Shown: positions 35,310 through 42,894 of the stretch, piece after piece | Layout: the number at the start of each line of letters is the position of its first letter | How positions within the stretch are numbered: position 1 is the first letter of the stretch | NCBI RefSeq assembly: GCF_006539525.1 | Contig: NZ_BJNE01000006.1 | Span: 62,001-126,000, forward strand | DNA from: Glutamicibacter nicotianae | Lineage (GTDB): Bacteria > Actinomycetota > Actinomycetes > Actinomycetales > Micrococcaceae | Direction of reading: 5' to 3' | Length of the DNA stretch: 64,000 bases | Made by a program: the position numbers and the translations under genes | Notes under the pieces: generated by a model | What the model saw: the letters and a program-made list of their open reading frames with translations, nothing else | The model's database searches: none | Told to the model about the DNA's origin: nothing

Positions 35310-36920
35310 ATGAAGTCCATGCGTTTATTTCTCGCTCAGCTGTACCCGCGCCGCAGGATGACCCTGGCCGGACAGTACCTGGTCCTGCAACTGCTGATTA
35401 TCGCCGTGGTGCTCGCAGGAGTCATCACGGTCGCGCTGACCCAGGCCACCAATAACTTCGAGAAGATCGAGGGGCGCCGCAGCCTCTCGGCAGCCGAATC
35501 GCTGGCCGCCAACCCGCTGCTGCGCGTTCTGCTTCCGCAAGCGGAGCCGGAAATGGGCTCGGCGTTGCCTGCCATGGGTGAATCGGTACGCAGCACCTCG
35601 GGATTGCAATTCGTGATCATCGCCGATCCCCAGGGCACCGTCATCACCTCCAGCTACCCCGATGAAGTGGGAACCTCGATCCTGCACCCCGAATCCGCTG
35701 TCGCCGAAGGCCGCGGATGGACCGGGGAAATCTGGCGCAATGGCAACCATGTGCTGATTGCCCAGGTACCGGTGCTGGATGACGACGGGAAGATGGTCGG
35801 CATTGTCAGCGCAGGCCAAAGCTATCCCAGTACCGGCGAAATGATCCAGGATATCGCTCCCAGCGCCTTGGCCACCCTGCTCATTTCCCTGGTGCTGGGA
35901 ACCACCGGCTCGGTACTGCTCTCCCGCAGGGTCAAGCACCAGACCCGCGGGATGGAACCGGGCGAAATCGCGGAGCTGTTCGAGCACCGAGAGGCCCTGC
36001 TGCACGGAGTCAAGGAAGGCATCATCTCGGTGTCTCCGGACAGCCGGGTGATGCTGGCCAATGACATCGCCGTCGAGCTGCTGCAACTGCCCGATGACTG
36101 TGTCGGCAAGACCCTGGACGAATTGGAGGTGGCGCCGCAGGTGCGGCACGCGCTGAACACCAGCCAGGAGCAGCCCGACCGCCAATTCCTTGTCGGCGAG
36201 CGGGTCCTGGTGTTCAACCGCATGCCGGTCAAGACCGCCAGGCGGGACCTGGGCTCCGTCACCACCTTCCGCGACAAGACCGAACTGACCCTGCTGGAGC
36301 AGGAACTGGGCGACAGCAAGGCCACGGCCGACATGCTCAGGGCGCAGACCCACGAATTCGCCAACCAGCTGCACGCGATTTCCGGGTTGATCCAGCTCGC
36401 GGAATACGACGAGGTCATCGGCTTCATCGATGGCGTGAGCTTCAGCAGGAGCAAGATCTTCGAGGACGTCTCCGCCTGCATCGCAGAACCCACGATTGCT
36501 GCGCTGCTGATTGCCAAGTCCAGCGTCGCCACCGAACGCGGGGTGCAACTGGCGATGGTGCCGAACTCGGCCTTGGGCCGGTGCGAGGACCAGCTGGCGC
36601 GGGATCTGACCACGGTGATCGGCAATCTCGTCGATAATGCGATGGACGCGGCCATCTCGGCATCCACGCCTCAAATCAAGGTCGGCATCGAGGAAACCAA
36701 CGAGTTGGTCCGCGTCATCGTGAGCGACAATGGAGAAGGGATCGCCGAAGATGCCATCGACGAGATCTTCACCCAGGGTTTCTCCACCAAGGACAGCTCG
36801 GTCTCCGGCGGCCGGGGCTTCGGCCTGGCGATCAGCCGCCTCGTGTGCCGGCGCCGCGGCGGGGAGCTGGCCGCAGCCAGTGGCCACGGTGCCCGGTTTA
36901 CCGCCACGCTCAGGAAGTAG
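35310..36920 (+). CDS. citA: CitA/DcuS-type sensor histidine kinase
   Basis: Membrane sensor kinase of 536 residues. A first helix (about 20-45) precedes an extracellular Cache domain (about 50-185), then a second helix, a cytoplasmic PAS domain (about 220-320), the H-box THEFANQLHAISGLIQL with the phosphorylated histidine at about H348, and the ATPase motifs NLVDNAMDAA, SDNGEGI and GRGFGLAISR. It is divergent from tctCBA; in Corynebacterium glutamicum the CitAB system controls tctCBA, so it probably senses citrate or a similar acid. The start is the ATG at 35310 rather than the frame start at 35271. Confidence 0.93.
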   Translation: MKSMRLFLAQLYPRRRMTLAGQYLVLQLLIIAVVLAGVITVALTQATNNFEKIEGRRSLSAAESLAANPLLRVLLPQAEPEMGSALPAMGESVRSTSGLQFVIIADPQGTVITSSYPDEVGTSILHPESAVAEGRGWTGEIWRNGNHVLIAQVPVLDDDGKMVGIVSAGQSYPSTGEMIQDIAPSALATLLISLVLGTTGSVLLSRRVKHQTRGMEPGEIAELFEHREALLHGVKEGIISVSPDSRVMLANDIAVELLQLPDDCVGKTLDELEVAPQVRHALNTSQEQPDRQFLVGERVLVFNRMPVKTARRDLGSVTTFRDKTELTLLEQELGDSKATADMLRAQTHEFANQLHAISGLIQLAEYDEVIGFIDGVSFSRSKIFEDVSACIAEPTIAALLIAKSSVATERGVQLAMVPNSALGRCEDQLARDLTTVIGNLVDNAMDAAISASTPQIKVGIEETNELVRVIVSDNGEGIAEDAIDEIFTQGFSTKDSSVSGGRGFGLAISRLVCRRRGGELAAASGHGARFTATLRK

Positions 36921-36930
36921 GAAGCAAGAA

Positions 36931-37605
36931 GTGATCAAAGTACTGGTGATCGACGATGACTTCATGGTCGCCAAGGTGCACGCAGGGTTCGTCAACAGCG
37001 AGCCTGGATTTACCGTGGTCGGCGTGGCGCACTCCGCGAGCGACGCGCTCAAGGCCGCCGCCGCGCTATCTCCGGATCTGATCTTGCTCGACATCCACTT
37101 GCCCGACATGAATGGACTGGACCTGTTGCAGCGTTTGCGCGAAGTCCAGCCGGAACTCGACGTCCTGGTGATCAGTGCGGCGCGGGAAATGGAGACCGTG
37201 CGCCGTGCGCTGCGCGGAGGGATTGTCCACTACCTGATGAAGCCCTTCTCGCGCGAGGACCTGCGCGAGCGCCTGGAGCACTACGCCAAGACCTACCAGC
37301 CGCTGGGGCAGGCCACCGACCAGGAACTGCAGCAGGCCGACGTCAACAGGCTCTTCGGCCTCGCCGGACAGCAGCGCCGCCCGCTGCCCAAAGGCTGCAG
37401 CGCCGAAACCATGGAGCTGGTCCAGAACATCGTCAAGGAAGCCGCCGAACCCATCTCGGCCACCGAAACGGCTGAAAAGCTCGGGACCTCCCGGGTGAGC
37501 GCTCGCCGGTATCTGGAATACCTTGCCGAAGAGAACTTGGCGCAGGTGAACCTGCGCTACGGGGGAGTCGGCAGGCCCGAACGCCGCTACTCGTGGAGGA
37601 CATAG
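36931..37605 (+). CDS. citB: CitB/DpiA-type response regulator
   Basis: DNA-binding response regulator of 224 residues, partner of citA. The receiver domain has the phosphorylation site D54 in LILLDIHLPDMNGL. The C-terminal output domain is a helix-turn-helix of the CitB type with ISATETAEKLGTSRVSARRYLEYL and the family tail GRPERRYSW. The start is the GTG at 36931, 10 bp after the citA stop with AGGAAG upstream; longer upstream frames overlap citA and are rejected. It should activate the divergent tctC promoter. Confidence 0.94.
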   Translation: MIKVLVIDDDFMVAKVHAGFVNSEPGFTVVGVAHSASDALKAAAALSPDLILLDIHLPDMNGLDLLQRLREVQPELDVLVISAAREMETVRRALRGGIVHYLMKPFSREDLRERLEHYAKTYQPLGQATDQELQQADVNRLFGLAGQQRRPLPKGCSAETMELVQNIVKEAAEPISATETAEKLGTSRVSARRYLEYLAEENLAQVNLRYGGVGRPERRYSWRT

Positions 37606-37653
37606 GCCCCTGGCGCTTCCCGATGCCTGCAGGCGCCGGAAGCGGGTGCAGGC

Positions 37654-38514
37654 CTAGACGAAAGCTGCCGAAACGCGTTGGCGATGCTCGCTGGCGGCGT
37701 AGGTGCCGAGGATCTTGATTTCCCAGGTGAAGAATTCCAGCTCTTCCAACGCCAGGCGCACGGGCAAGTCTTCGGGATGGCCCTCGATGTCGACCATGAA
37801 GGTGGTGGCGGCGAAGGACGAACCGACCATGTAGCTTTCCAAGCGGGTGATATTCACGCCGTTCGTCGCGAATCCGCCCAATGCCTTGTACAGGGCGCTG
37901 GGCACGTTGCGCGCCTGGAACACCAGGGTGGTAATCACTGAGTCGGGAAGCTGCGAGCGGTGCGGCAGGTCCTGCTTGCGGGCGAGCACCACGAAGCGGG
38001 TCGTATTCGTCTGGTCGTCCTCGACCCCGGAGGCCAGCACATCCAAGCCGTAGAGTTCGGCTGCCATGGGCGGCGCGAGCGACAGCTTGGCAGGATCGTT
38101 CCAGTCGCGCACTTCGCGGGCCGAACCTGCAGTATCACCGGCGATCACCGGGATCAGCCCGTGCTCGCGGATGACCTTGCGGCACTGGCCGAGCGCATGG
38201 ATGTGGCTGTGCACTTCGGTGGCTCCGGCGATGCTGCTGCCCGGCAGCCCGAGCAGGTCGAAGCGGATGCGCAGGTAATGCTCGCCGACAATGTGCAGAT
38301 CCGATTCGGGAAGCAGGACGTGGATATCGGCAACGCGGCCGGCAATGGAGTTCTCTATCGGAATCATTGCCAGTTCGGATTCGCCGTTTTCCACCATGGC
38401 GAATGCGTCCTCGAAGCTGGCGCACGGAACGGCTTCCATCTCGGGGAAACGCTGCATGCAGGCCATATTCGAGTTGGAACCGGCCTCGCCTTGGTAGGAA
38501 ATCTTCTTGCGCAT
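37654..38514 (-). CDS. pheA: Prephenate dehydratase
   Basis: Makes phenylpyruvate from prephenate in phenylalanine synthesis. The 286-residue monofunctional protein has the catalytic dehydratase domain starting ISYQGEAGSNSNMA, with the TTRFVVLARK segment containing the active-site threonine at its end (about 173-182), and a C-terminal ACT domain (NVPSALYKALGGFATNGVNI, then LESYM) for allosteric feedback by phenylalanine. ATG at 38514 keeps the natural N-terminus MRKKISYQG; the frame extends to 38556 without need. It converges on citB and stands alone. Confidence 0.95.
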   Translation of the reverse strand: MRKKISYQGEAGSNSNMACMQRFPEMEAVPCASFEDAFAMVENGESELAMIPIENSIAGRVADIHVLLPESDLHIVGEHYLRIRFDLLGLPGSSIAGATEVHSHIHALGQCRKVIREHGLIPVIAGDTAGSAREVRDWNDPAKLSLAPPMAAELYGLDVLASGVEDDQTNTTRFVVLARKQDLPHRSQLPDSVITTLVFQARNVPSALYKALGGFATNGVNITRLESYMVGSSFAATTFMVDIEGHPEDLPVRLALEELEFFTWEIKILGTYAASEHRQRVSAAFV

Positions 38515-38704
38515 TGAACCAACATATCCCAGCTCTACCGGAGGGCAGAAAAGCAAATACCAAGGTTTCGTGCGCCTTTCGGGAAAGTGCTTCTGGAGTG
38601 CGATGGATGTTGAATCGGCTCCCTGTTGGGCAGTAGCATCATTGGGGTATGATGCGGATCACTAATGAAGCTGTGGGGTCTTCTTCTGTTCTTGGGGGTG
38701 CAAG

Positions 38705-39448
38705 TTGGCAGAACCTACCTTGATTGGTTCGGTGCAAAAGGCGCTTCGCCTGCTTGAAGCTGTGGCGTCCAGCACCATGCCTTTGCCTGCGAAAAAGCTG
38801 GCACGTATGACAGAGCTTCCTTTGCCGACCACTTACCATTTGCTGCGAACTTTGGAGTTCGAGGGGTATCTGTCCAAGGTTGACGGCGGGTATGCGATAG
38901 GCGCCACAGCGCTGACCGTCCAGAACGAGGCCGTGCAAGAATTCCTTCCTCGTATAAGGCCAGTTTTGCGCTCACTTAGTGCCGAGCTGGGCGCGGCCAC
39001 CTATTTGACTACCTACCAAGAAGGCGAAATCCATTTGCTCGCCATGGTCGAAGGGCCTGAAGGTCGCAGTGTGGATCTGTGGGTGGGCGTCCATGAATCG
39101 GGGCATGCCACGGCGTTCGGCAAGGCGATACTTGCCAACTTGAGCGAGGAATTGCGCGATGACTACATCAACAGCCATGACCTGCATGACCTGACACCCA
39201 ACACCATCACCAGCAAGGGCAACCTGGAGCGCAGCCTGGCCGAGGATGTTCCCATCTGGTCGGATAAGGAAGAGTACCTGCTGGGGATCAGCTGCCATGC
39301 CGCCCCGATCTGTTCCAATGGCTTGGTCGGTGCTGTTGCTGTTTCACTACCCTCGCAGCGCACGTTGGCTGCGGAAGAATTGGTGAGCCTGAAGCGCGCC
39401 GCTCGCAGGTTGGGGCTGGCCATGGGGACACCTCTTATCACCATTTGA
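38705..39448 (+). CDS. IclR family transcriptional regulator
   Basis: Regulator of 247 residues with the IclR architecture: a winged helix at the N-terminus (GSVQKALRLLEAVAS and LARMTELPLPTTYHLLRTLE, about 6-52) and an effector domain with GHATAFGKAILANLSEE and ISCHAAPI, ending near GLAMGTPL. The TTG at 38705 follows GGGGGTG. It is 66 bp upstream of, and on the same strand as, the E1alpha/E1beta/lipoyl genes, so it probably controls them in response to a carbon source. The palindrome it reads was not identified. Confidence 0.92.
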   Translation: MAEPTLIGSVQKALRLLEAVASSTMPLPAKKLARMTELPLPTTYHLLRTLEFEGYLSKVDGGYAIGATALTVQNEAVQEFLPRIRPVLRSLSAELGAATYLTTYQEGEIHLLAMVEGPEGRSVDLWVGVHESGHATAFGKAILANLSEELRDDYINSHDLHDLTPNTITSKGNLERSLAEDVPIWSDKEEYLLGISCHAAPICSNGLVGAVAVSLPSQRTLAAEELVSLKRAARRLGLAMGTPLITI

Positions 39449-39514
39449 AATTCCTCCTCTTGTTGAGTGTGTGACGTGGATTACATCATTGAATCCTAGG
39501 CCCAAGGAGGGGAC

Positions 39515-40489
39515 ATGGACTCGAACACTCAACGTGAGCTTTACCAGCAGATGGTAACGATCAGGACATACGAAGAGACGATCTTGCGTGAGTATCACGC
39601 CGATAAAAAGCCGGTCTTCGATATTGGTGCTGGCCTGATTCCCGGCGAGATGCACCTGGCCGCAGGACAGGAACCAGTAGCCGCCGGAGTCTGCGCGCAT
39701 GCCATCGACGGCGACTCCGTCACCGCGACGCACCGTCCGCATCACTTCGCACTGGCCCACGGCGTGGAGATCAATGCGATGACCGCCGAGATCTTCGGCA
39801 GGGTTGACGGGCTAGGCCGCGGTCGAGGCGGACACATGCACCTGTTTGATCCGAAAGCCAAATTCTCCTGTTCCGGAATCATCGGCGAAGGCTTGCCAGT
39901 AGCCGTCGGCCAGGCCCTGGCCATGAAGCGCCGAGGCACCAATAATGTAGCTATCGCGGTAGCCGGCGAAGGCGCCGCCAACCAAGGTGCCTTCCACGAA
40001 TCGCTGAACCTTGCGGCCCTGTGGAAGCTGCCAGTGATCTTCGTGGTGGAAGACAATGACTGGGGAATCTCGGTTCCGCGCTCGCAGTCCACCTCGGTGC
40101 CATCCAACGCGGTGCGAGCAGCCGCCTACGGCATTCCCGGAGTCCGGGTTGAAGACAACGCTGTTGAATCCGTCTACGAAGAAGCCGGCAAGGCATTTGA
40201 ACGGGCACGCAATGGCGGGGGACCGAGCTTGCTGGAAGTGAGCACGCTGCGCCTGTGGGGCCACTTCGAAGGCGATGCCCAGGGATACCGCTCTGATCTG
40301 GAAGGAGTTCCGGGCCGCGACCCGATTCCGACTTACGAGCAGACCTTGCGCGATGCAGGGGTCATTGACGATTCCTTCGTGGAGCAAACCCGCAGCGAAG
40401 CGGTCAAGCGGGTGGAAGCTGCAGTGGAATTCGCCAAATCCAGCCCTGAACCTGACCCATCCACCGCCGGCGACTACGTTTTCGCATAG
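39515..40489 (+). CDS. acoA: TPP-dependent dehydrogenase E1 alpha subunit (acetoin dehydrogenase type)
   Basis: Alpha subunit of a thiamine diphosphate-dependent 2-oxo acid or acetoin dehydrogenase complex, 324 residues. TPP-binding motif: GEGAANQGAFHESLNLAALWKLPVIFVVEDN, with the GDG-type start as GEG and the N-terminal pair NDW. The sequence before it (HRPHHFALAHGVE) and GRGRGGHMHLFDP are typical of AcoA rather than pyruvate dehydrogenase. The ATG at 39515 has AAGGAGG. It is first in a tight operon with the beta subunit and a lipoyl protein. The substrate, acetoin or an oxo acid, cannot be fixed from sequence. Confidence 0.9.
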   Translation: MDSNTQRELYQQMVTIRTYEETILREYHADKKPVFDIGAGLIPGEMHLAAGQEPVAAGVCAHAIDGDSVTATHRPHHFALAHGVEINAMTAEIFGRVDGLGRGRGGHMHLFDPKAKFSCSGIIGEGLPVAVGQALAMKRRGTNNVAIAVAGEGAANQGAFHESLNLAALWKLPVIFVVEDNDWGISVPRSQSTSVPSNAVRAAAYGIPGVRVEDNAVESVYEEAGKAFERARNGGGPSLLEVSTLRLWGHFEGDAQGYRSDLEGVPGRDPIPTYEQTLRDAGVIDDSFVEQTRSEAVKRVEAAVEFAKSSPEPDPSTAGDYVFA

Positions 40490-40506
40490 CGAATAAGGAG
40501 CATGAA

Positions 40507-41532
40507 ATGACTACGGAAGCGACAGGCACTCGCCGCCTGAATACTGCCAAGGCCACCGTTGAGGCGATCGCCCGGGAAATGGAACGCGATGAAAACGTGT
40601 TCGTCATGGGTGAGGATGTGGGACCCTACGGCGGCATCTTCTCCTCGACTACCGGCTTGCTGGAGCGTTTCGGGCCAGAGCGGATCATCGATACGCCCAT
40701 CTCCGAAACAGGCTTCATCGGGGCTGCGATCGGTGCTGCCACCGAGGGCATGCGCCCGATTGTGGAATTGATGTTCGTGGACTTCTTCGGAGTCTGCATG
40801 GACCAGATCTACAACCACATGGCCAAGATCCACTATGAATCCGGCGGCAACGTCAAGGTTCCGCTGGTGCTGACCACCGCAGTGGGCGGCGGATACTCCG
40901 ACGGCGCGCAGCACTCCCAATGCCTGTGGGGCACCTTCGCCCACCTGCCGGGAATGAAGGTCGTGGTGCCCAGCAACCCAGCGGATGCAGCTGGACTGAT
41001 GACCGCGGCGATCCGCGACGACAACCCAGTGGTGTTCATGTATCACAAGGGCATCCAAGGCTTGGCGTGGATGAAGAAGAACCGCCGTTCGATTGGCCCG
41101 GTTCCTGAAGGGGACCACGTCGTGGAGATCGGCAAGGCCGCGGTACCGCGCAGCGGCAAGGATGTCACCATCGTGACGCTTTCGCTTTCGGTGCACCACG
41201 CACTGGACGTGGCCGAGGAGTTGGCCGGTGAGGGCGTTGATGTCGAGGTCATCGACCTGCGCAGCATTGTTCCCATGGATACCCAAGCGATTATCGACTC
41301 CGTAACCAAGACCGGACACCTGGTCATCGTAGACGAGGACTACCAGTCCTTTGGCCTTTCCGGTGAGATCGCTGCCCGGATCGCGGAGCATGATCCAACC
41401 ATCTTGAAGACGCCGGTTGGCCGCGTGGCCAATCCAGATCTTCCAATCCCATACGCTCGGACGCTGGAATACACGGTATTGCCGACGCCGGAGCGAATTA
41501 AGGAAGCGGTATTGAAGCAGGTGGGACGATGA
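40507..41532 (+). CDS. acoB: TPP-dependent dehydrogenase E1 beta subunit (acetoin dehydrogenase type)
   Basis: Beta subunit of the same enzyme, 341 residues. The transketolase-like pyrimidine-binding half has FVMGEDVGPYGGIF and IDTPISETGFIGAAIGAA; the C-terminal transketolase domain shows VEVIDLRSIVPMDTQAI and GHLVIVDEDYQSFG. It forms an alpha2-beta2 heterotetramer with acoA. The ATG at 40507 follows AAGGAG, 17 bp after acoA. Its last bases overlap the start of the lipoyl protein by 4 bp (ATGA), so those two are translationally coupled. Confidence 0.93.
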   Translation: MTTEATGTRRLNTAKATVEAIAREMERDENVFVMGEDVGPYGGIFSSTTGLLERFGPERIIDTPISETGFIGAAIGAATEGMRPIVELMFVDFFGVCMDQIYNHMAKIHYESGGNVKVPLVLTTAVGGGYSDGAQHSQCLWGTFAHLPGMKVVVPSNPADAAGLMTAAIRDDNPVVFMYHKGIQGLAWMKKNRRSIGPVPEGDHVVEIGKAAVPRSGKDVTIVTLSLSVHHALDVAEELAGEGVDVEVIDLRSIVPMDTQAIIDSVTKTGHLVIVDEDYQSFGLSGEIAARIAEHDPTILKTPVGRVANPDLPIPYARTLEYTVLPTPERIKEAVLKQVGR

Positions 41533-41762
41533 GTCAGGTACTATTCCCCATACTTTCCGAGAAAGACCCCGATGCTGAAGGCACCGTTGCCACCTGGTTT
41601 GTGGATAGCGGAGCCACCGTGGCCGAAGGCGAACTGATTGCAGAAGTTGCCGTAGACAAGATTGACATGGAAATCAACGCACCGGCCGCCGGCGTCTTGA
41701 CTCATCTAGTCGAGGAGGGAGCCGTCGTTATCCAGAACTCGGCGATTGCCAACATCGCCTGA
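41529..41762 (+). CDS. Free-standing lipoyl-domain protein
   Basis: A 77-residue protein that is nothing but a lipoyl domain. The modification site is K44 in the hairpin turn VAVDKIDMEI (DK-type, as in lipoyl domains, not the MKM of biotin carriers). It lacks the E1/E3-binding domain and the catalytic acyltransferase core of an E2 subunit, and has no linker. The start overlaps acoB by 4 bp. It should serve as a mobile lipoyl arm for the E1 enzyme, perhaps delivering to a separate E2 or E3 elsewhere. It is followed by a terminator. Confidence 0.88.
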   Translation: MSQVLFPILSEKDPDAEGTVATWFVDSGATVAEGELIAEVAVDKIDMEINAPAAGVLTHLVEEGAVVIQNSAIANIA

Positions 41763-41825
41763 AAAGAACTGCAAGGCTTTTCACCCGTTCCCCCAAAACG
41801 GAGAAACGCCAGCTAAGCAGGAATG

Positions 41826-41859
41826 CAGCCCCGAAGCTTCCCCCAAGGCTTCGGGGCTG
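41826..41859. terminator. Terminator between the acoAB-lipoyl operon and oleD
   Basis: A 12-bp stem (41826-41837 with 41848-41859) with a C-rich loop lies between the convergent lipoyl and oleD genes; it may act on both strands. Confidence 0.8.
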
Positions 41860-41883
41860 TATCGCGCTGGTCGCTAAGCGGTG

Positions 41884-42894
41884 TCAGGATGCGCGGTAAT
41901 GATCCGCCAGCTTCTGCAAGCCTTCATCGATACCCACTTCAGGTTTCCAATCCAACACTTCGTGGGTTTCGCGCTGGTCGAACCAGTGCGCAGTGGACAG
42001 CTGCTCAGCCAGGAAGCGCGTCATTGGCGGTTCATCGTGCACCAGATCGCGCGAGCCTGCGGCCAGCCACAACTTCTCGATCACTGAACCGGCACCGCGG
42101 GCCAGCCAGCCCGGAACGTTGAGCTTCGGGACAGGGGTCCCGCCGGCCTGGCAGATGCCGGCAATCAATTCGCCCACCGGACGGGGTTCGCCATTGGTGA
42201 CCACCAGGGCACGTCCATGGGCGTGGTCCATGCGCTCCAAGCCGCGAACGATGGCAGCCGCCGCGTTGTCGATATAGGTGGTGTCGATCAACGCCGCGCC
42301 ATGGTCCAGCAACGGGAGCCGTCCGGCCTTGGCCCGCGCGATGACCCGCTCCACCAGTTGGGTATCGCCTGGCCCCCACACCACATGCGGGCGGATGGCT
42401 GCCACCCGGAACTCAGGCGAATCGTTGCCCAGGGCCTCCCGCTCGGCGGCCGCCTTGGAACGTGCATAGAATCCGCGCGCCTGCTGCGGATCGGCGTCGC
42501 CGGCACCGGCGCCAGCCAGGGATTTGCCAAAGTGGGCTACGGACGGCGAGGAAACGAAAACGAAATCCTTGACGCCCGATTCTTTGGAGGCTGCCAGCAG
42601 ATTGCTGGTTCCGTCGATATTCGTGGCGACGAAATCCTCCCACTGGCCGGTAAAAGAGACTTTCGCTGCCAGATGGATGACTGCATCCATGGACTTTACG
42701 GCAGCAGCCACGGCATCCAGATCGGTGAGTGAACCGCGCACTTCATCGGTGGCACCGGCTGAAGCACCACGCTGGAAGGTGCGCACGTGGTGGCCGTTGT
42801 CGCGCAGCAGCTGTGCCACGGCGCCTCCGAGCATGCCGCTGGCGCCGGTGACCAGCACGCGGCGAGGGGTCGAAGCAGTGTCTGGAGCACTCAC
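41884..42894 (-). CDS. oleD: 2-alkyl-3-oxoalkanoate reductase OleD
   Basis: NAD(P)H-dependent short-chain reductase of the extended (3beta-HSD-like) family, 336 residues. The nucleotide-binding site is VLVTGASGMLGGAVAQLL (about 13-30), and the catalytic Tyr-Lys is FYARSKAAAE. In long-chain olefin synthesis it reduces the beta-keto acid from OleA to a beta-hydroxy acid. Its identity is supported by the operon with oleA and oleBC. The start overlaps oleBC by 4 bp. It is the last gene of the operon. Confidence 0.92.
   Translation of the reverse strand: MSAPDTASTPRRVLVTGASGMLGGAVAQLLRDNGHHVRTFQRGASAGATDEVRGSLTDLDAVAAAVKSMDAVIHLAAKVSFTGQWEDFVATNIDGTSNLLAASKESGVKDFVFVSSPSVAHFGKSLAGAGAGDADPQQARGFYARSKAAAEREALGNDSPEFRVAAIRPHVVWGPGDTQLVERVIARAKAGRLPLLDHGAALIDTTYIDNAAAAIVRGLERMDHAHGRALVVTNGEPRPVGELIAGICQAGGTPVPKLNVPGWLARGAGSVIEKLWLAAGSRDLVHDEPPMTRFLAEQLSTAHWFDQRETHEVLDWKPEVGIDEGLQKLADHYRAS

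Noticed and set aside
36730-36930. Upstream extension of citB to a start at 36730
   Set aside because: It would overlap citA by about 190 bp; the GTG at 36931 has a binding site and begins exactly at the receiver domain.
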